Assembly: GCF_023702125.1 (NCBI RefSeq)
Contig: NZ_CP098415.1
Location: 1,364,001 to 1,428,000 of the forward strand
Direction: 5' to 3'
DNA from: Halorubrum hochsteinianum
GTDB lineage: Archaea > Halobacteriota > Halobacteria > Halobacteriales > Haloferacaceae
Length of the DNA stretch: 64,000 nt
Below the pieces are notes generated by a model. The model did not search any database. It was given only the letters and a program-made list of their open reading frames with translations, and was not told the origin of the DNA. A program made the translations under genes and the position numbers. How positions within the stretch are numbered: the first letter of the stretch is position 1; each line of letters begins with the position of its first letter. Below are positions 54,598 to 62,615 of the stretch, piece after piece.

Positions 54598-55875
54598 ATG
54601 GACGTACGAACCGTCGCGGACCTCTCGCCGGCCGAGCGGCGCGCCTTCTTCGAGCGCGACGCGGGCGTCGAGGGGGTCCGCGAAGACGTGCGGGAGATAG
54701 TCGACCGGGTCCGCGAGGAGGGCGACGTCGCGGTCCGCGAGTTCGCCGAGGAGTTCGACGGCGTCGCCGTCGGCAACGTCGACGTGTCCGACGCGGCGGA
54801 GCGGGCCCACGACGAGCTGGCGGACGCGGACGACCCGGTCCTCGACGCGGTCGAGGCGGCGGCGGCGAACGTCCGCGAGTTCCACGAGCGCCAGCGCCCG
54901 GAAGACTGGCGCGACGACTTCGGCGGCCGGGAGCTCGGCCGACGCTTCCGCCCGCTCGACCGCGTCGGCGTGTACGTGCCCGGCGGCGCGGCCTCGTACC
55001 CCTCCAGCGCGCTGATGGGGATCATCCCCGCGGTCGTCGCCGGCGTCGACCACGTCGCGGTCGCGACCCCCCCGGCGGAGGAGCTCGACCCGGTCACGCT
55101 CGCGGCGATCCACGAGGCGGGGGCCGACGCGGTGTATCAGGTCGGCGGCGCGCAGGCCGTCGCCGCGCTCGCGTACGGCACGGAGACCCTCACCCGCGTC
55201 CAGAAGGTGGTCGGCCCGGGCAACAAGTGGGTCACCGCCGCCAAGTCGATCGTCCAGGGCGACGTGGAGATCGACTTCCTCGCCGGCCCGAGCGAGGTGC
55301 TCGTCCTCGCCGACGAAACGGCCGACCCCGAACTGGTCGCGGCCGATCTGGTCGCGCAGGCCGAACACGACCCGAACGCCTCCGTGGTCGCGGTCACCGC
55401 CGACGCCGACCTCGCCGACGCCGTCGCCGACGCCGTCGCCGAGCAGGCCGCCAAGCGCGAGCGCGAGGAGACGATCCGGGCCGCCCTCGACAACGAGGCG
55501 TCGGGAGTTCTCCGGGCGCGCTCGATGCCCGAGGCCGTGCTGTTCGCCGAGGAGTACGCCGCCGAACACCTCTCGATCGTGGCCGACGACGACGAGGAAC
55601 TCCTCGACCGGATCACGAACGCGGGCTCCGTGTTCCTCGGCCCGTACTCCCCCGTGGCGGCCGGCGACTACGCGACCGGGACGAACCACGTGCTGCCGAC
55701 GAACGGCGGCGCGAAGCGCTACGGCGGGCTCTCCGTCGATACCTTCCTCCGGTCGTCGACGGTCCAGCGGCTCGACCGCGACGCGCTCGACGACCTCTCG
55801 GAGACGGTCACGTCGCTCGCGGAGGCGGAGGGGCTGGAGGGCCACGCCGAGAGCGTGCGGAAGCGGTTCGAGTGA
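54598..55875 (+). CDS. hisD: Histidinol dehydrogenase
   Basis: This 425-residue enzyme catalyses the last two steps of histidine synthesis (histidinol to histidine, NAD, zinc). Motifs: RVGVYVPGGAASYPSSALMG, VGGAQAVAALAYGTETL, VVGPGNKWVTAAKSIVQG, LVAQAEHDPNASVVAVT, AAEHLSIVAD, and the catalytic region GDYATGTNHVLPTNGGAKRY. The start MDVRTVADLSPAERR is preferred. It is monocistronic here, as often in haloarchaea. Confidence 0.95.
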   Translation: MDVRTVADLSPAERRAFFERDAGVEGVREDVREIVDRVREEGDVAVREFAEEFDGVAVGNVDVSDAAERAHDELADADDPVLDAVEAAAANVREFHERQRPEDWRDDFGGRELGRRFRPLDRVGVYVPGGAASYPSSALMGIIPAVVAGVDHVAVATPPAEELDPVTLAAIHEAGADAVYQVGGAQAVAALAYGTETLTRVQKVVGPGNKWVTAAKSIVQGDVEIDFLAGPSEVLVLADETADPELVAADLVAQAEHDPNASVVAVTADADLADAVADAVAEQAAKREREETIRAALDNEASGVLRARSMPEAVLFAEEYAAEHLSIVADDDEELLDRITNAGSVFLGPYSPVAAGDYATGTNHVLPTNGGAKRYGGLSVDTFLRSSTVQRLDRDALDDLSETVTSLAEAEGLEGHAESVRKRFE

Positions 55876-55897
55876 GGCGGGTGTCGATGCGGCGGCC

Positions 55898-55942
55898 GGT
55901 CGAGCCGCGATGGGTCGAGCCGTGACGGGTCGAGCCGCGGCG
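55898..55942. repeat. 15-bp tandem repeat, three copies
   Basis: Three 15-bp units of the form GGTCGAGCCGYGRYG follow the hisD stop by 22 nt (55898, 55913, 55928). A degenerate GATCGATCGAGGCGG follows. The units lie in the non-coding gap between hisD and the phnD promoter. No function is apparent. Confidence 0.75.
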
Positions 55943-55985
55943 GATCGATCGAGGCGGCGACTCGCGCGCGAGCGGTTCGGTAGCG

Positions 55986-56066
55986 GTATATATCGGCATA
56001 TACGGTAACAGTTCGCACGTAACCGTCCGAGCGGTACGTTCCCCTTCCGAGCGGAACGTGTCCCTC
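55986..56066 (+). promoter_or_regulatory. phnD upstream region: dyad and 20-bp direct repeats
   Basis: GTATAT-ATCGGC-ATATAC (55986-56003) is a 6-bp dyad that may include a TATA box. Two adjacent 20-bp repeats (56027-56046 and 56047-56066), each starting CCGAGCGGWACGT, match at 16 of 20 positions. They lie 60-100 nt before the phnD ATG and could be a phosphate-responsive regulator site. No regulator gene is nearby. Confidence 0.45.
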
Positions 56067-56128
56067 CGATCGCCCATATTCGGCTCATAGCAGCCTTCTT
56101 ACCCCGAAAAACGGCCTTTCTACCCGTA

Positions 56129-57358
56129 ATGTCGGACGACACCGACGGACGGCGCGAATCGAGTTCCAGGCGGCGGTTCCTTCTGGCCGGGGGCGCGGCG
56201 GCGCTCACCGGGCTCGCCGGGTGCTCCGGCGGCTCGGGGAGCACCGGCGGCGACGGTGATTCCGGGGGCGACGGCGCGTCCAGCAGCGCCAGCGGGAACT
56301 CCGGCGACGGCGAGTCCGGGGAGTCCGGCGACCCGATGCTGGCGGACGCGAGCGCGTTCGACCCCGAGAGCCCGAACTGGGAGGAGAACAACTACCTCTC
56401 GACGCCCCTCATCGACGCCGGCTACGAGCGCGGGAGCCGCGCGGATCTGGAGAGCATGGGGAGCCGCGAGGTCGACGAGGTCCCCCACGGCGACCCGGTT
56501 CGGGAGACCCCCGACGACGAGAGCGAGTGGCTCGAACCGGACACGCTCGTCTTCACCGAGAGCCCGAGCGAGGACGTCCAGGGCCGCTACGAGGAGGACT
56601 TCCAGGCGGTCTTCGACCGCATCGAGGAGGAGACGGGCCTCCCGGTCGAGTACAACCGCGTCAACAGCTACGCGGCGTCCGTGGAGGCCATGCGCTCCGA
56701 GCGCGCCCACATCGCGAACTTCTCGACGGGGACGACCTGCTTCGCGGTCAACCTCGCCGGGGCGGTCCCGTTCGCGGCCGGCATCGCGCCGGACGGCTCC
56801 TTCGGCTACCGGCTGTTCGCGACGACGCGCGCCGACGCCGACGGCATCCAGAGCGTCTCGGACTTCGCGAACGACGACGTGCGGATGGCCCACGCGGAGC
56901 CGGCGTCGAACTCCGGCCACCAGGCCCCCTCGGCGCTGTTCGACCAGTACTTCGACGTGACCGCCGGCGAGGACTACGAGATCAACTTCTCCGGCGGCCA
57001 CTCCCAGACGACGCGCGGCATCGCCGCCGGCGACTACGACGCCGGCCCGATCTGTTCGACCTGCTTCCTCGACACCGTCGAGGCCGACAGCAACCTGCGC
57101 TTCGACGACTTCAAAGTGGTCTGGGCGTCGAACCCGTTCCCGAACGGCCCGGTCGCGTACCGCTACAACCTCCACCCCGATATCCAGGAGGGGATCCGGG
57201 CGGCGTGGCTCGACTCGGACTTCGCCGGGACGACGTACGCGGAGCGCACCGGCTACGAGGAGTACGTCCCCATCGAGTACCGGCGGCACTGGTACGACAT
57301 CATGGTCATCCAGCGGTACAACGACGTCGAGTACACGCAGGGCGCGCTGAGCGAGTGA
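56129..57358 (+). CDS. phnD: Phosphonate ABC transporter substrate-binding lipoprotein
   Basis: This 409-residue protein has a Tat signal with [20 protein letters not shown] (twin Arg plus lipobox LAGC), a Gly/Ser-rich linker, then a PhnD-type domain. The ligand-binding motif is in [40 protein letters not shown] is the conserved S/T-containing segment. The ligand may be phosphonate, phosphite or phosphate ester. It is first in phnD-C-E1-E2-HAD with 4-nt or overlapping spacings. Confidence 0.92.
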   Translation: MSDDTDGRRESSSRRRFLLAGGAAALTGLAGCSGGSGSTGGDGDSGGDGASSSASGNSGDGESGESGDPMLADASAFDPESPNWEENNYLSTPLIDAGYERGSRADLESMGSREVDEVPHGDPVRETPDDESEWLEPDTLVFTESPSEDVQGRYEEDFQAVFDRIEEETGLPVEYNRVNSYAASVEAMRSERAHIANFSTGTTCFAVNLAGAVPFAAGIAPDGSFGYRLFATTRADADGIQSVSDFANDDVRMAHAEPASNSGHQAPSALFDQYFDVTAGEDYEINFSGGHSQTTRGIAAGDYDAGPICSTCFLDTVEADSNLRFDDFKVVWASNPFPNGPVAYRYNLHPDIQEGIRAAWLDSDFAGTTYAERTGYEEYVPIEYRRHWYDIMVIQRYNDVEYTQGALSE

Positions 57359-57362
57359 TCCG

Positions 57363-58244
57363 ATGACGCTCAACGTGACCGACCTGCGGAAGACGTACGA
57401 GTCGGGCGACGAGGCGCTGAAGGGCGTCGACCTCTCGGTCGGCGGCAGCGAGACGACCGCGATGATCGGCCCGAGCGGTGCCGGGAAGAGCACCTTCATC
57501 AGGTGCGTCAACCGGCTCACGGAGCCGACCTCGGGGACGGTCGAACTCGACGGGACCGACCTGACCGCCCTCGACGACGACGGGCTCCGCGCGGCGCGCC
57601 GCGACATCGGGATGATCTTCCAGGAGTACAACCTCGTCGAGCGGCTCACCGTGATGGAGAACGTGCTCACCGGGCGGCTCGGCTACGTCTCCGCGTGGCG
57701 CGCCTTCCGTCGGAACTTCCCGCCCGAGGACGTCGAGCGCGCCTACGAGATCCTGGAGCGCGTCGGCCTCGGCGACATGGAGAACAAGCGCGTCGACGAG
57801 CTGTCGGGCGGCCAGCGCCAGCGCGTCGGCATCGCCCGCGCCGTCGTCCAGCAGCCGAAGATCCTCCTCGTCGACGAGCCGACCTCCAGCCTCGACCCCG
57901 AGACGTCGAACACGGTGATGCGGCTGCTCACCGAGATTGCCGCCGAGCGCGAGGTCCCCGTGCTGATCAACATCCACGAGGTGGACCTCGCGGTCGAACA
58001 CGCCGACCGGATCGTCGGGCTCCACGACGGCGAGGTCGTCTTCGAGGGGTCGGCGAGCGAACTGGACGAGGGGGCGCTCGACCGGGTGTACCGCGGCGGC
58101 GACCCGCCGGCGTCGCGCGGCTCGGATGCGTCCGGGGAGGACGCGCCGGTCGGCGACGGCTCCGACGGCGGCCCGCTCGTCGGCGACGGCGTCGTCTCGA
58201 CGGACGGACACGCGCCGGAGCGACCGACTTCGGGTGGGTCCTGA
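57363..58244 (+). CDS. phnC: Phosphonate ABC transporter ATP-binding protein
   Basis: This 293-residue ATPase has Walker [21 protein letters not shown]-loop [17 protein letters not shown], signature [19 protein letters not shown] and Walker [17 protein letters not shown], plus H-loop [15 protein letters not shown]. An acidic/Gly-rich tail of about 45 residues after the conserved domain is longer than bacterial PhnC. It starts 4 nt after phnD and ends 1 nt before phnE1. Confidence 0.94.
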   Translation: MTLNVTDLRKTYESGDEALKGVDLSVGGSETTAMIGPSGAGKSTFIRCVNRLTEPTSGTVELDGTDLTALDDDGLRAARRDIGMIFQEYNLVERLTVMENVLTGRLGYVSAWRAFRRNFPPEDVERAYEILERVGLGDMENKRVDELSGGQRQRVGIARAVVQQPKILLVDEPTSSLDPETSNTVMRLLTEIAAEREVPVLINIHEVDLAVEHADRIVGLHDGEVVFEGSASELDEGALDRVYRGGDPPASRGSDASGEDAPVGDGSDGGPLVGDGVVSTDGHAPERPTSGGS

Positions 58245-58245
58245 G

Positions 58246-59046
58246 ATGGCGACGGGACAGCGCACCTGGCGGCGACCGACCGCGTTCGGCCGGCGGGAGT
58301 TCAAGTGGGCGGCGTACCTCGCGGTCGTCGGCTTCTTCCTCTGGTCGGCGTGGGGGATCGGTGCCGACCCGGCGCGGATCGCCAGCGGCTTCGGCCGGGG
58401 GCTGACGCTGCTCGGCGACTTCTTCCCGCCGGACGCGACCCCGCGGCAGGCCCGGCGGATCGTCGACAAGATGGTCGAGAGCGTCGCCATGGCGATGATC
58501 TCGACGGTCACCGGGATCGCCCTCAGCGTCCCGGTCGCGTTCATGGCGGCGGAGAACCTCTCCCCGAAGCCGCTGTACTACCTCAACCGCGGGTTCATCT
58601 CGCTGTCGCGGGCGCTCAACGCCATCATCGTCGCCATCCTCGTCGTGAAGGCGGTCGGGCTCGGGCCGCTCGCCGGGATCATCACGATCACGTTCAAGAC
58701 GGTCGGTTTCTTCGCGAAACTGCTCGCCGAGGACTTGGAGGACATCGACATGGGGAGCGTCGACGCCGTGCGGGCGACGGGAGCGTCTCCGGTCCAGACG
58801 CTCGCGTACGGCGTCGTCCCGCAGATAATTCCGCGGTTCGCGGGCCTCAGCGTCTACCGCTGGGACATCAACATCCGCACCTCGACGGTCGTCGGCATCG
58901 TCGGCGCGGGCGGCATCGGCTCGGTGCTGCTCACCGCGTTCAACCGCTACTCCCACCAGTACGTCTCCGCCATCCTCGTGGCGATCGTCGCGGTCGTCCT
59001 CGTCGCCGAGGGGGTCAGCGCGGTCGTCAGACGGAGGTACCAATGA
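58246..59046 (+). CDS. phnE: Phosphonate ABC transporter permease 1
   Basis: This 266-residue membrane permease has about six helices (AAYLAVVGFFLWSAWGI, AMAMISTVTGIALSVPVAF, LVKAVGL-type segment near 130). The EAA-like coupling loop is VDAVRATGASPVQTLAYGVV, followed by VYRWDINIRTSTVVGIVGAG. Its start is 1 nt after phnC and its stop overlaps the second permease (ATGA). The two permeases probably form a heterodimer. Confidence 0.93.
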   Translation: MATGQRTWRRPTAFGRREFKWAAYLAVVGFFLWSAWGIGADPARIASGFGRGLTLLGDFFPPDATPRQARRIVDKMVESVAMAMISTVTGIALSVPVAFMAAENLSPKPLYYLNRGFISLSRALNAIIVAILVVKAVGLGPLAGIITITFKTVGFFAKLLAEDLEDIDMGSVDAVRATGASPVQTLAYGVVPQIIPRFAGLSVYRWDINIRTSTVVGIVGAGGIGSVLLTAFNRYSHQYVSAILVAIVAVVLVAEGVSAVVRRRYQ

Positions 59047-59843
59047 GCGAGGTCGACGCCGCGCGCTCGTGGCGACGCTTCGACCGCCGCCGCCGGATCG
59101 GCCGGTTCGTCGGCGTCCTCGCCGCGCTCGTCGTCTTCGCCGCCTCGTGGCGGTTCCTCGACATGGGGATCACGAACGTCGAGACGGTCCCGCGCGAGAT
59201 CCGCGACCTCCTCACGCGGATGTACCCGCCCGACTTCGCGTACGCCCCGGAGATCGTCGACCCGCTCGTCGAGACGGTCCACATCGCGGCGCTCGGAACG
59301 CTCGGGGCCTTGGTGCTGGCGGTCCCGGTCGCGCTGCTCGCCGCCGAGAACACGACGCCGAACGCGGTCACCTACTGGCTCGGCAAGCTGATCGTCACCG
59401 TGAGCCGGTCGGTGAACACGATCGTCTGGGCGCTGATATTCGTCGTTGTGTTCGGCAGCGGGCCCCTCGCGGGCGCGGTCGCCATCGCCTTCCGGTCGGT
59501 CGGGTTCCTCGGAAAGCTGCTCGGCGAGGAGATAGAGGAGATCGACTTCGGGCAGGTCGAGGCGGTCCGCGCCGCCGGCGCGTCGTCGACGCAGGTGCTG
59601 TTGTACGGGATCCTCCCGCAGGTGAAGCCGGCGCTCGTCGGGCTCAGCGTCTACCGGTGGGACATCAACGTCCGCGACTCGACGATCCTCGGGTTCGTCG
59701 GCGCGGGCGGGATCGGCGTCCAGCTGTTCCGCGCCGTCAACGCCTTCGCGTGGCAGTCGGTCGCGACGATCCTGATCGTGATCCTCGCCGTCGTCCTCGT
59801 CAGCGAGGGGATCTCGGCGTCCGCACGGAGGATGACCCGATGA
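59043..59843 (+). CDS. phnE: Phosphonate ABC transporter permease 2
   Basis: This second PhnE-type permease has exactly the same length as the first (266 residues) and a parallel layout: cytoplasmic Arg-rich start, helices such as IGRFVGVLAALVVFAASWRF, the coupling loop VEAVRAAGASSTQVLLYGIL and VYRWDINVRDSTILGFVGAG. The pair arose by duplication; sequence identity is moderate away from the coupling loops. Its stop overlaps the HAD gene. Confidence 0.93.
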   Translation: MSEVDAARSWRRFDRRRRIGRFVGVLAALVVFAASWRFLDMGITNVETVPREIRDLLTRMYPPDFAYAPEIVDPLVETVHIAALGTLGALVLAVPVALLAAENTTPNAVTYWLGKLIVTVSRSVNTIVWALIFVVVFGSGPLAGAVAIAFRSVGFLGKLLGEEIEEIDFGQVEAVRAAGASSTQVLLYGILPQVKPALVGLSVYRWDINVRDSTILGFVGAGGIGVQLFRAVNAFAWQSVATILIVILAVVLVSEGISASARRMTR

Positions 59844-60616
59844 CGCCCGTCGGCGACGACACGACGACGCTCGTCGGCGACGACGCGGCGATCCTCTTCG
59901 ACATGGACGGCGTGGTTCTCGAAGGCCGGGAGACCGACCCGGCGGTCCGCTCGCGCGCGCTCGACGACGTCCTCGCCGACCGCGGGCTGACCGCGTCGGG
60001 GGCGCTCCGCCGGCCGCTGGAGCGCGCCCCTTACGACGAGGCGTTCCGGGCCGCCTGCGACGAGCTCGGCGTCGACGCCCCGGCGTTCTTCCGGGCGCGC
60101 GAGGAGCGGACCGCCGAGCGCGCCGTCGCGCGCCTCTCGGCCGGGGCGAGGCGGCTCCACCGCGACGTGGACGCCCTCGACGAGCTGACCGAGGGCGCGC
60201 GGATCGGACTCGTCAGCAACAACTACCACCCGACCGTCGAGTTCGTCGTCGACCACTTCCGGCTCGACGCGTTCTCGTTCGTCCGCGGCCGCGACCTCGG
60301 TCCGGACGGCTTCCGGCGGCGGAAGCCGGACCCGCACTACCTGAACGAGGCGCTCGACGCGCTCGGCGCGGCCGGCGGCCTCTACGTCGGCGACCGCGCG
60401 ACCGACGTGATCGCCGCCGAGCGCGCCGGCCTCGACAGCGCGTTCCTCAGGCGCGACCACAACGCTGACCGCGACCTCGACGTGGAGCCCACCGTCGAGA
60501 TCGGGAGCCTCCGCGACCTCGTCGAGTTCGTCGACGCCGGGTCGGTCGACTCCGCGGCGGCCGACTCCGCGGCGACCGACTCCGCGGCGACCGACCCGCC
60601 CGGCGACACGCCCTGA
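59840..60616 (+). CDS. HAD-superfamily hydrolase encoded with the phn transporter
   Basis: In this 258-residue protein the nucleophile motif is LFDMDGVVLEG (motif I). Motif II is GLVSNNYH, motif III Lys in FRRRKPDPHYLNEALDAL, and motif IV Asp in LYVGDRATDVIAAERAG. The C-terminal 25 residues are (DS/DP)AATDSAA-type repeats. It overlaps phnE2 by four bases, so it is co-transcribed. It could dephosphorylate an imported organophosphate, or be phosphonatase-like, but the substrate is unknown. Confidence 0.85.
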   Translation: MTPVGDDTTTLVGDDAAILFDMDGVVLEGRETDPAVRSRALDDVLADRGLTASGALRRPLERAPYDEAFRAACDELGVDAPAFFRAREERTAERAVARLSAGARRLHRDVDALDELTEGARIGLVSNNYHPTVEFVVDHFRLDAFSFVRGRDLGPDGFRRRKPDPHYLNEALDALGAAGGLYVGDRATDVIAAERAGLDSAFLRRDHNADRDLDVEPTVEIGSLRDLVEFVDAGSVDSAAADSAATDSAATDPPGDTP

Positions 60617-60737
60617 CGCGGCCCTCCGAGCTCTTTCCGACCGGTCTGCGGCGGTCTCGGTCGCGGCGGTCGACACCCGGGACGAACGGATCGCTTCCGC
60701 CGGCAGGGTTTTGAGTGTCCGTGCCGAACCCGTTCGC

Positions 60738-61112
60738 ATGAGTACCGAACCGGCCGACACCGGGACCGAGGGGAACGACCCGGCGATCGAGGTCACGCCG
60801 GACGCCGCCGAGGAGGCGCTCTCGCTGTTGGAAGGCGAGGGGCTCGACACGGACATCGCCGGACTGCGGCTGTTCGTCCAGCAGGGCGGCTGCGCGGGGC
60901 TGTCGTACGGGATGCGCTTCGACACCGAACCGGAGGAGGACGACCTCGTCGTGGAACACCACGGGCTTCGGGTGTTCGTCGACCCCGCGAGCCGCAACTA
61001 CATCGGCGGCAGCACGCTCGACTACGAACACGGGCTTCAGGCCGCGGGCTTCGAGGTCGAGAACCCCAACGTCGTCTCCGAGTGCGGCTGCGGCGAGTCG
61101 TTCCGGACGTAA
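60738..61112 (+). CDS. Iron-sulfur cluster assembly accessory protein (IscA/ErpA type)
   Basis: This 124-residue A-type carrier has the three conserved Cys: one in LFVQQGGCAGLSYGM and two in VVSECGCGESFRT. The family fold runs IEVTPDAAEEALSLLEGEGL to IGGSTLDYEHGLQAAGFEV. It carries or delivers Fe-S clusters to apoproteins. The ATG at 60738 gives an acidic lead of about 20 residues typical of haloarchaeal members. No other Fe-S assembly gene is nearby. Confidence 0.92.
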   Translation: MSTEPADTGTEGNDPAIEVTPDAAEEALSLLEGEGLDTDIAGLRLFVQQGGCAGLSYGMRFDTEPEEDDLVVEHHGLRVFVDPASRNYIGGSTLDYEHGLQAAGFEVENPNVVSECGCGESFRT

Positions 61113-61224
61113 CCGTCTCGTCTCCGAAGCGCTCTTTCCGACCTCCGAAGCGCTCTCTCGGTTCCGATCATTTTCGCGACGCGCGAGTCCCCCGCTTAAG
61201 TCGCTCCGCCGGGTAGCGGGAGCC

Positions 61225-61470
61225 ATGACTCTGGAAGCGACGACGACGCCGAGCGGCGAGCGGGTGTACACCGACCGGTCGCGCACCGAGCGCGGCGCGG
61301 ACGGTCCCTTCTATCTGGTGTTCGCGGACGAGGCGGGCGAGTCGCGCTGGGGGTTCCGCTGCGGCAACTGCGAGTCGCTCGACACCGCGATGGACACGAT
61401 GGGCCGGATCCAGTGTACCGAGTGCGGCAACCTCCGGAAGCCGGACGAGTGGGACGCCGCCCACGAGTGA
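61225..61470 (+). CDS. Small zinc-ribbon protein (DUF5816-like)
   Basis: This 81-residue protein has the zinc ribbon RCGNCESLDTAMDTMGRIQC, then TECGNL (CxxC...CxxC) in the C-terminal half, and a beta-strand region PFYLVFADEAGESRWGF before it. It resembles a haloarchaeal family that I recall as DUF5816. It may bind nucleic acid or protein; unknown. It starts about 110 nt after the IscA-type gene. Confidence 0.75.
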   Translation: MTLEATTTPSGERVYTDRSRTERGADGPFYLVFADEAGESRWGFRCGNCESLDTAMDTMGRIQCTECGNLRKPDEWDAAHE

Positions 61471-61535
61471 GCGGCGCTCGCGCCTCTCTCGCCCGTTCTC
61501 GACGCCGCGCCGATTCTCCGCGAGCGAAATTGTGA

Positions 61536-61547
61536 GAAAGTTTATCA
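61536..61547 (+). promoter_or_regulatory. TATA-like element of the 61573 gene
   Basis: AAAGTTTATCAC lies about 26-37 nt before ATG 61573, consistent with a leaderless transcript. This spacing supports 61573 over the out-of-frame ATG at 61551. Confidence 0.45.
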
Positions 61548-61572
61548 CGGATGGCGACCAACTCCGAGGTAG

Positions 61573-61911
61573 ATGGCCACTGCGAGCATCCCCCCGACGA
61601 CCGAGGCCAGAGACGTCTTCCGCGAACTGGGATACACCGTCTCCGAGGGCGGACGAGAGTTCGTCGCGGAACGCAAGTGGCGGCGCGTGCTCGTGACGGT
61701 GTTGTGTCTCGACGACGACGACCTCGACCCGTATCTCGCAGACGGGGGCGAGACACCGCGACTCCGGTGTTTCGTGACGTGGCGCGACCGCGCAGCCGAC
61801 CTCCAAGAGCGGCTCGTCTCCGCGAAGCCGCCCTACGACTGGGCGGTCATCGGGGTCGACCGCGACGGCGAGGACTTCGCCGTGATGGAAGGCGCGCCGG
61901 GCAGTCCGTAG
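61573..61911 (+). CDS. Haloarchaeal conserved hypothetical protein (DUF7116-like)
   Basis: A 112-residue soluble alpha/beta protein starting MATASIPPTTEARDVFRELG. The middle is basic (AERKWRRVLVTVLCLDDDDL) and the end conserved-looking (PYDWAVIGVDRDGEDFAVME). No catalytic motif is visible. It resembles a haloarchaea-specific family of unknown role (DUF7116, from memory). A leaderless promoter is likely. Confidence 0.7.
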   Translation: MATASIPPTTEARDVFRELGYTVSEGGREFVAERKWRRVLVTVLCLDDDDLDPYLADGGETPRLRCFVTWRDRAADLQERLVSAKPPYDWAVIGVDRDGEDFAVMEGAPGSP

Positions 61912-61998
61912 CCGCCGCCTTTTGAGGGCCGACCCGCGGCCGGGTCGGCACGCCGGACGCGTATTTTTATCCCACCGTGCGCCCTACTCACACGCGGC

Positions 61999-62199
61999 AT
62001 GGTGTTCAAGAAGATCACGCTGATCGGGACGAGCGAGGAGAGCTTCGACGCCGCGGCCGACGACGCCCTCGACCGCGCCGAGGACACCCTCGATAACGTG
62101 TACTGGGCCGAGGTGGAGGAGTTCGGGGTCGAGCTACAGGGGGACGCCGACCGCGAGTATCAGGCCGAAGTCGAGGTCGCGTTCGAGCTGGAGGGCTGA
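61999..62199 (+). CDS. Dodecin
   Basis: This 66-residue protein is the flavin-binding dodecamer that stores riboflavin/lumichrome in Halobacterium. Family features: [20 protein letters not shown], the flavin-stacking Trp in [16 protein letters not shown], and ending [24 protein letters not shown] element (61961-61970) lies about 28 nt before the ATG, predicting a leaderless mRNA. Confidence 0.95.
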   Translation: MVFKKITLIGTSEESFDAAADDALDRAEDTLDNVYWAEVEEFGVELQGDADREYQAEVEVAFELEG

Positions 62200-62210
62200 G
62201 CGGCCGGATC

Positions 62211-62226
62211 GCGTTTTTATTTTTGG
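62211..62226 (+). terminator. T-rich terminator after dodecin
   Basis: The T-rich run CGTTTTTATTTTTGG (62211-62225) begins 12 nt after the dodecin stop. T-tracts of this kind act as archaeal terminators without a hairpin. Confidence 0.55.
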
Positions 62227-62299
62227 AGTGAACACGCCGAAGCCCCAGTCGCTCGGCGATACGAGGTTGCTATTTATAAACGACCGATCGCCACGAACA

Positions 62300-62542
62300 C
62301 CACCGAAGCCCCAGTCGCGAGGCGGGCAGACGCTCGCTGTGCTCCTCGTCGCTCACTCCGTTCGCTCCTGCGGTGCTTACGTCGCCTCTGCCCGCCTCCC
62401 GGCTGCCCCTTCGAGTCCCGCCCCGCACAGCACGGCCTCACGCCTCCCCAGCCTCGTCGCTGGCGGTCTTCGCTTCGCTCGACCGCCAACGACTCCCTCG
62501 CACGCGCTCCTCGCGCCCGGTGGGCGCTCGGAGGCGCGCGCC
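62300..62542 (-). repeat. Dispersed three-hairpin element, copy C
   Basis: A 243-bp copy. The first stem is GAGGCGGGCAGA with TCTGCCCGCCTC (perfect, sequence unlike other copies). The second is GTCGCTGGCGGTC with GACCGCCAACGAC (one position G.U on the minus strand only). The third is a GCGCGCGC/GCGCGTGC type outer stem around GCGCCC/GGGCGC. A second left terminus CCGAAGCCCCAGTCGC lies at 62237-62252, identical to 62303-62318. The remainder of 62200-62615 contains only TATA-like elements. Confidence 0.8.
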
Positions 62543-62585
62543 ACCGCCCGGTCGAGGAGTTAAAAATGATCTCGCGGCGGCCACC

Positions 62586-62592
62586 TATTTAT
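62586..62592 (+). promoter_or_regulatory. TATA box of the alanyl-tRNA editing gene
   Basis: TATTTAT at about 62586-62592 lies 24-30 nt before ATG 62616, suggesting a leaderless transcript and supporting this start over the upstream open frame through repeat copy C. Confidence 0.5.
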
Positions 62593-62615
62593 CCGCCCGC
62601 CCCCACGACCCGCCA

